Positions 62,327 through 64,000 of a stretch of 64,000 nucleotides of DNA are shown here, one piece after another. The stretch spans positions 1-64,000 of the forward strand of contig CAJNDF010000008.1 of assembly GCA_905221455.1 (NCBI GenBank). Reading direction: 5' to 3'. This stretch comes from a bacterium (GTDB lineage Bacteria; Bacillota; Bacilli; Lactobacillales; Streptococcaceae). The translations under genes were made by a program, and so were the position numbers. A model generated the notes under the pieces. That model searched no databases and was not told where the DNA came from. It saw only the letters and a program-made list of their open reading frames with translations. Position 1 is the stretch's first letter, and the number at the start of each line of letters is the position of its first letter.

Positions 62327-62553
62327 AAACCTTGTAAAGAAAGGGGTTAAGAAAATCCTTGTAGGTAAAGACTTTTCTCGTTTAGTGGGGAAGTATTAAA
62401 GTAACCTCTCATATTTTTTCTAGGTTTGATAACTTATTTGAGATGGATTCTATTTCCATAAACACCGTGGGGATGTTTTTGTTACCAAAGAAAATAAGTT
62501 AATGGGAATAAATGTACGCCCTCTATCACTAGTTTAATAAAATGGAGAAGATA
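62327..62553. other. Accessory spacer with translatable debris
   Basis: No intact gene. Short open stretches read FDNLFEMDSISINT then GMFLLPKKIS in one frame, and FYFHKHRGDVFVTKENK then MGINVRPLSLV in another, which hints at a decayed coding sequence of unknown identity. Confidence 0.35.
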
Positions 62554-62716
62554 ATGTGGACTAAAAGAATACATTATTTAACAGAAGTAAATGAACATCT
62601 GATTGTAAGTGAAAAATCATTTTATTTCTGTTGATGGGAAAAGTTACTTCAAGTATTTTTCTAAACTAAATGAATATTTGAAAAAGGATAGTTGTGAGAA
62701 CAGAAATAAAAAGTAA
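62554..62716 (+). pseudogene. Frameshifted short gene ahead of the MFS transporter
   Basis: ATG 62554 with ATGGAGAAG upstream opens a frame (MWTKRIHYLTEVNEHLIVSE) that stops at 62632. The next frame continues as NHFISVDGKSYFKYFSKLNE...ENRNKK to TAA 62716. The shift maps to an A5 run at 62612-62616: removing one A joins both parts into ~53 residues. The product is not recognised; its look is loosely like the start of a RiPP leader-binding domain, which is speculative. It overlaps the MFS start. Confidence 0.5.
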
Positions 62717-63902
62717 TAAACTTAGTAAGTCATTTTTAAAGTTTCTAACAGCCCAAGTATTTATTATTCTTGCTGGAATATTGTTAGATATGGTTTTAAT
62801 TCTCTTTGTATATCAAATGAGTCAATCACTATTTGATACAAGTATGATTCTAGTTGTTGGATCTATTTCACGAATATTAGGAAGTATTCTACTTTCAAAT
62901 ATTTTTGACAAGATTTCAGCAAAGTGGATTATGCTAGGAGCATTGATAGCCAAAGTTTTTATTATTATACTACTCATATGTACTTATAGATATATATACC
63001 TTGTGTTAATATCAAAATTTTTATTGAGTTTATTAGATAGTGCTATTTCTCCTGCTCAAGGTGTATTGCTTACAGATATAATTAAAGAGGATAGAATTCG
63101 TTTAAATAGTATTTTCTATACTGTCATTCAAGTATTTCAAACTGCTACTTGGACATTTGGAATACCTTTTGTTCTATTCCTTAATCCTTTTGCGGCATTT
63201 TGTGTGATTATTTTGATGATTACTATATCCTTGTGGCTCTTGAAGAAAATAGATACAAAAGATAGAGTGCAAACGAATTTACTCCCTTATTTTGAGAGAT
63301 TGAAGCAGGGATGGTATGATTTGTTCCATATTACTGAATTGTGGAATATAACCATTATGGACACATGTGAATCAATTGCTAATGTGATTTGGACGCAAAC
63401 TTTTCTATTATTTTTCACGACGAGTGTTTTGAACTTATCAGAGGAATGGTGGGGATTTCAAGGAGCTGCTTACTTTGTAGGTTCGATTGTAGGAGGAATT
63501 ATAAGCATTAGATACTCTAAGTATATTTCTCAGTTTGGGGGAAAAGTTATCTTTTTTTCATCACTTTTGGTTACTATTTTTACAGGTATATACGCTTTTA
63601 ATAAAGTAGCTTTCTTGGCTCTTATTATTAACTTTTTCATTGGAATTCCGTATCAAATTAGAGATTTGGTGCAACAATCATTAATACAAGAGAAGTCCCC
63701 TACTTATTCGATAGGACGTGTTTTTTCTCTAAGGCAATTAATATTAACGATTACTTCATCTGGCTCTTTGGCAATATTTAGCTATTTAAGTAGTCGGATT
63801 GGTATACAGGCTGTTTACCTGATTGCAACTATTATATACGCTATCGTAACTATTTGGATATTATTAAATAGAAAAATCATTAAATTTAAAATTGAGGAGT
63901 AA
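62694..63902 (+). CDS. MFS transporter (accessory, MFS_3-like)
   Basis: 402 residues, ~12 membrane segments. The start is GTG 62694 with AAAAGGA upstream. The motif between helices 2 and 3 (SNIFDKISAKW) and ISPAQGVLLTDIIKEDRIRLNS resemble macrolide-efflux-type MFS proteins. The DNA is clearly richer in A+T (ATA, TTA, AGA codons) than the housekeeping genes to the left, a sign of transfer. Flanked by short peptide genes, it may export a peptide. Confidence 0.8.
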   Translation: MRTEIKSNKLSKSFLKFLTAQVFIILAGILLDMVLILFVYQMSQSLFDTSMILVVGSISRILGSILLSNIFDKISAKWIMLGALIAKVFIIILLICTYRYIYLVLISKFLLSLLDSAISPAQGVLLTDIIKEDRIRLNSIFYTVIQVFQTATWTFGIPFVLFLNPFAAFCVIILMITISLWLLKKIDTKDRVQTNLLPYFERLKQGWYDLFHITELWNITIMDTCESIANVIWTQTFLLFFTTSVLNLSEEWWGFQGAAYFVGSIVGGIISIRYSKYISQFGGKVIFFSSLLVTIFTGIYAFNKVAFLALIINFFIGIPYQIRDLVQQSLIQEKSPTYSIGRVFSLRQLILTITSSGSLAIFSYLSSRIGIQAVYLIATIIYAIVTIWILLNRKIIKFKIEE

Positions 63903-63907
63903 TGAAT

Positions 63908-63994
63908 ATGAATAAATCAGGAAAAATTATTTTTGAAGAACTTGAAGCAGTTGTTATATCCTATGTAGTAAATTGTTATCATGTGAAATTTTGA
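63908..63994 (+). CDS. Short peptide gene (28 residues)
   Basis: ATG 63908 has GAGGAG 8 bases upstream, overlapping the MFS stop. The product begins MNKSGKIIFEELEAVV and ends VNCYHVKF. EELEAV recalls leader peptides of Nif11/NHLP-type RiPPs, but there is no Gly-Gly, and this is only a resemblance. Could also be the truncated start of a gene interrupted by a frameshift, as the window ends 6 bases later. Confidence 0.4.
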   Translation: MNKSGKIIFEELEAVVISYVVNCYHVKF

Positions 63995-64000
63995 TTTTCA

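Overview
The window comes from a Mitis-group Streptococcus (mitis/oralis/pneumoniae cluster). The basis is gene content recognised from the sequence: polyhistidine triad (Pht) proteins behind an AdcAII-type zinc lipoprotein, SpxR, a glg operon with both GlgC and GlgD, GapN, an LPNTG-anchored surface protein, RUP-like intergenic repeats, a preQ1-II riboswitch and an asd RNA. All calls were made by reading the sequence; no database search was run, so family names rest on motifs and remembered relatives.

Layout. 1-2186 is the 3' part of a long repeat-rich cell-wall protein. 2.2-5.1 kb is a small accessory patch with two PD-(D/E)XK (Rpn-like) genes and a third truncated copy. 5.3-9.3 kb holds an ABC-F ATPase, an Rgg-type regulator and an MFS exporter. 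9.4-25.2 kb is mainly carbohydrate metabolism: ligA, pullulanase, gapN, the overlapping operon glgB-glgC-glgD-glgA, serB-like, glycerate kinase, a YueI-like protein and eno. 25.5-34.3 kb has murA, a GNAT enzyme, spxR, map, ribF, a YitT-like membrane protein, degV, hup and a CcdA/thioredoxin-lipoprotein pair. 34.4-44.0 kb has an amino-acid permease and the zinc locus (adcAII, two Pht genes with AdcR-like boxes). 44.1-62.0 kb is housekeeping: pepT, hemH, mscL, gtrA-like, queT, tRNA-Thr, asd RNA, asd-dapA, mnmE, tautomerase, tdk, prfA-prmC-sua5, GNAT, glyA, nucleoid protein, Pmp23-like, a DUF1002-like secreted protein and rlmCD. 62.0-64.0 kb is an accessory tail downstream of rlmCD with an MFS transporter and very short peptide genes.

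How genes work together. GlgC/GlgD make ADP-glucose, GlgA polymerises it, GlgB branches it and pullulanase debranches it; a cre-like box in the glgB promoter suggests catabolite control. AdcAII and the Pht proteins form a zinc-scavenging set, with candidate AdcR operators just after both promoters. CcdA and the thioredoxin lipoprotein form an extracytoplasmic thiol-redox pair. Asd and DapA are consecutive enzymes of the aspartate/lysine pathway.

Most interesting: (i) the 3' end of rlmCD is followed by two 150-bp direct repeats and several alternative C-terminal coding tails, which looks like stacked scars of mobile-element integration; (ii) five genes (ABC-F, ligA, ribF, yueI-like, gtrA-like) have an extended -10 promoter whose predicted +1 is exactly the A of the ATG, with no Shine-Dalgarno, implying leaderless mRNAs; (iii) mosaic Pht proteins; (iv) a transporter-plus-peptide locus at the right edge that may belong to a peptide-export or RiPP system continuing beyond the window.
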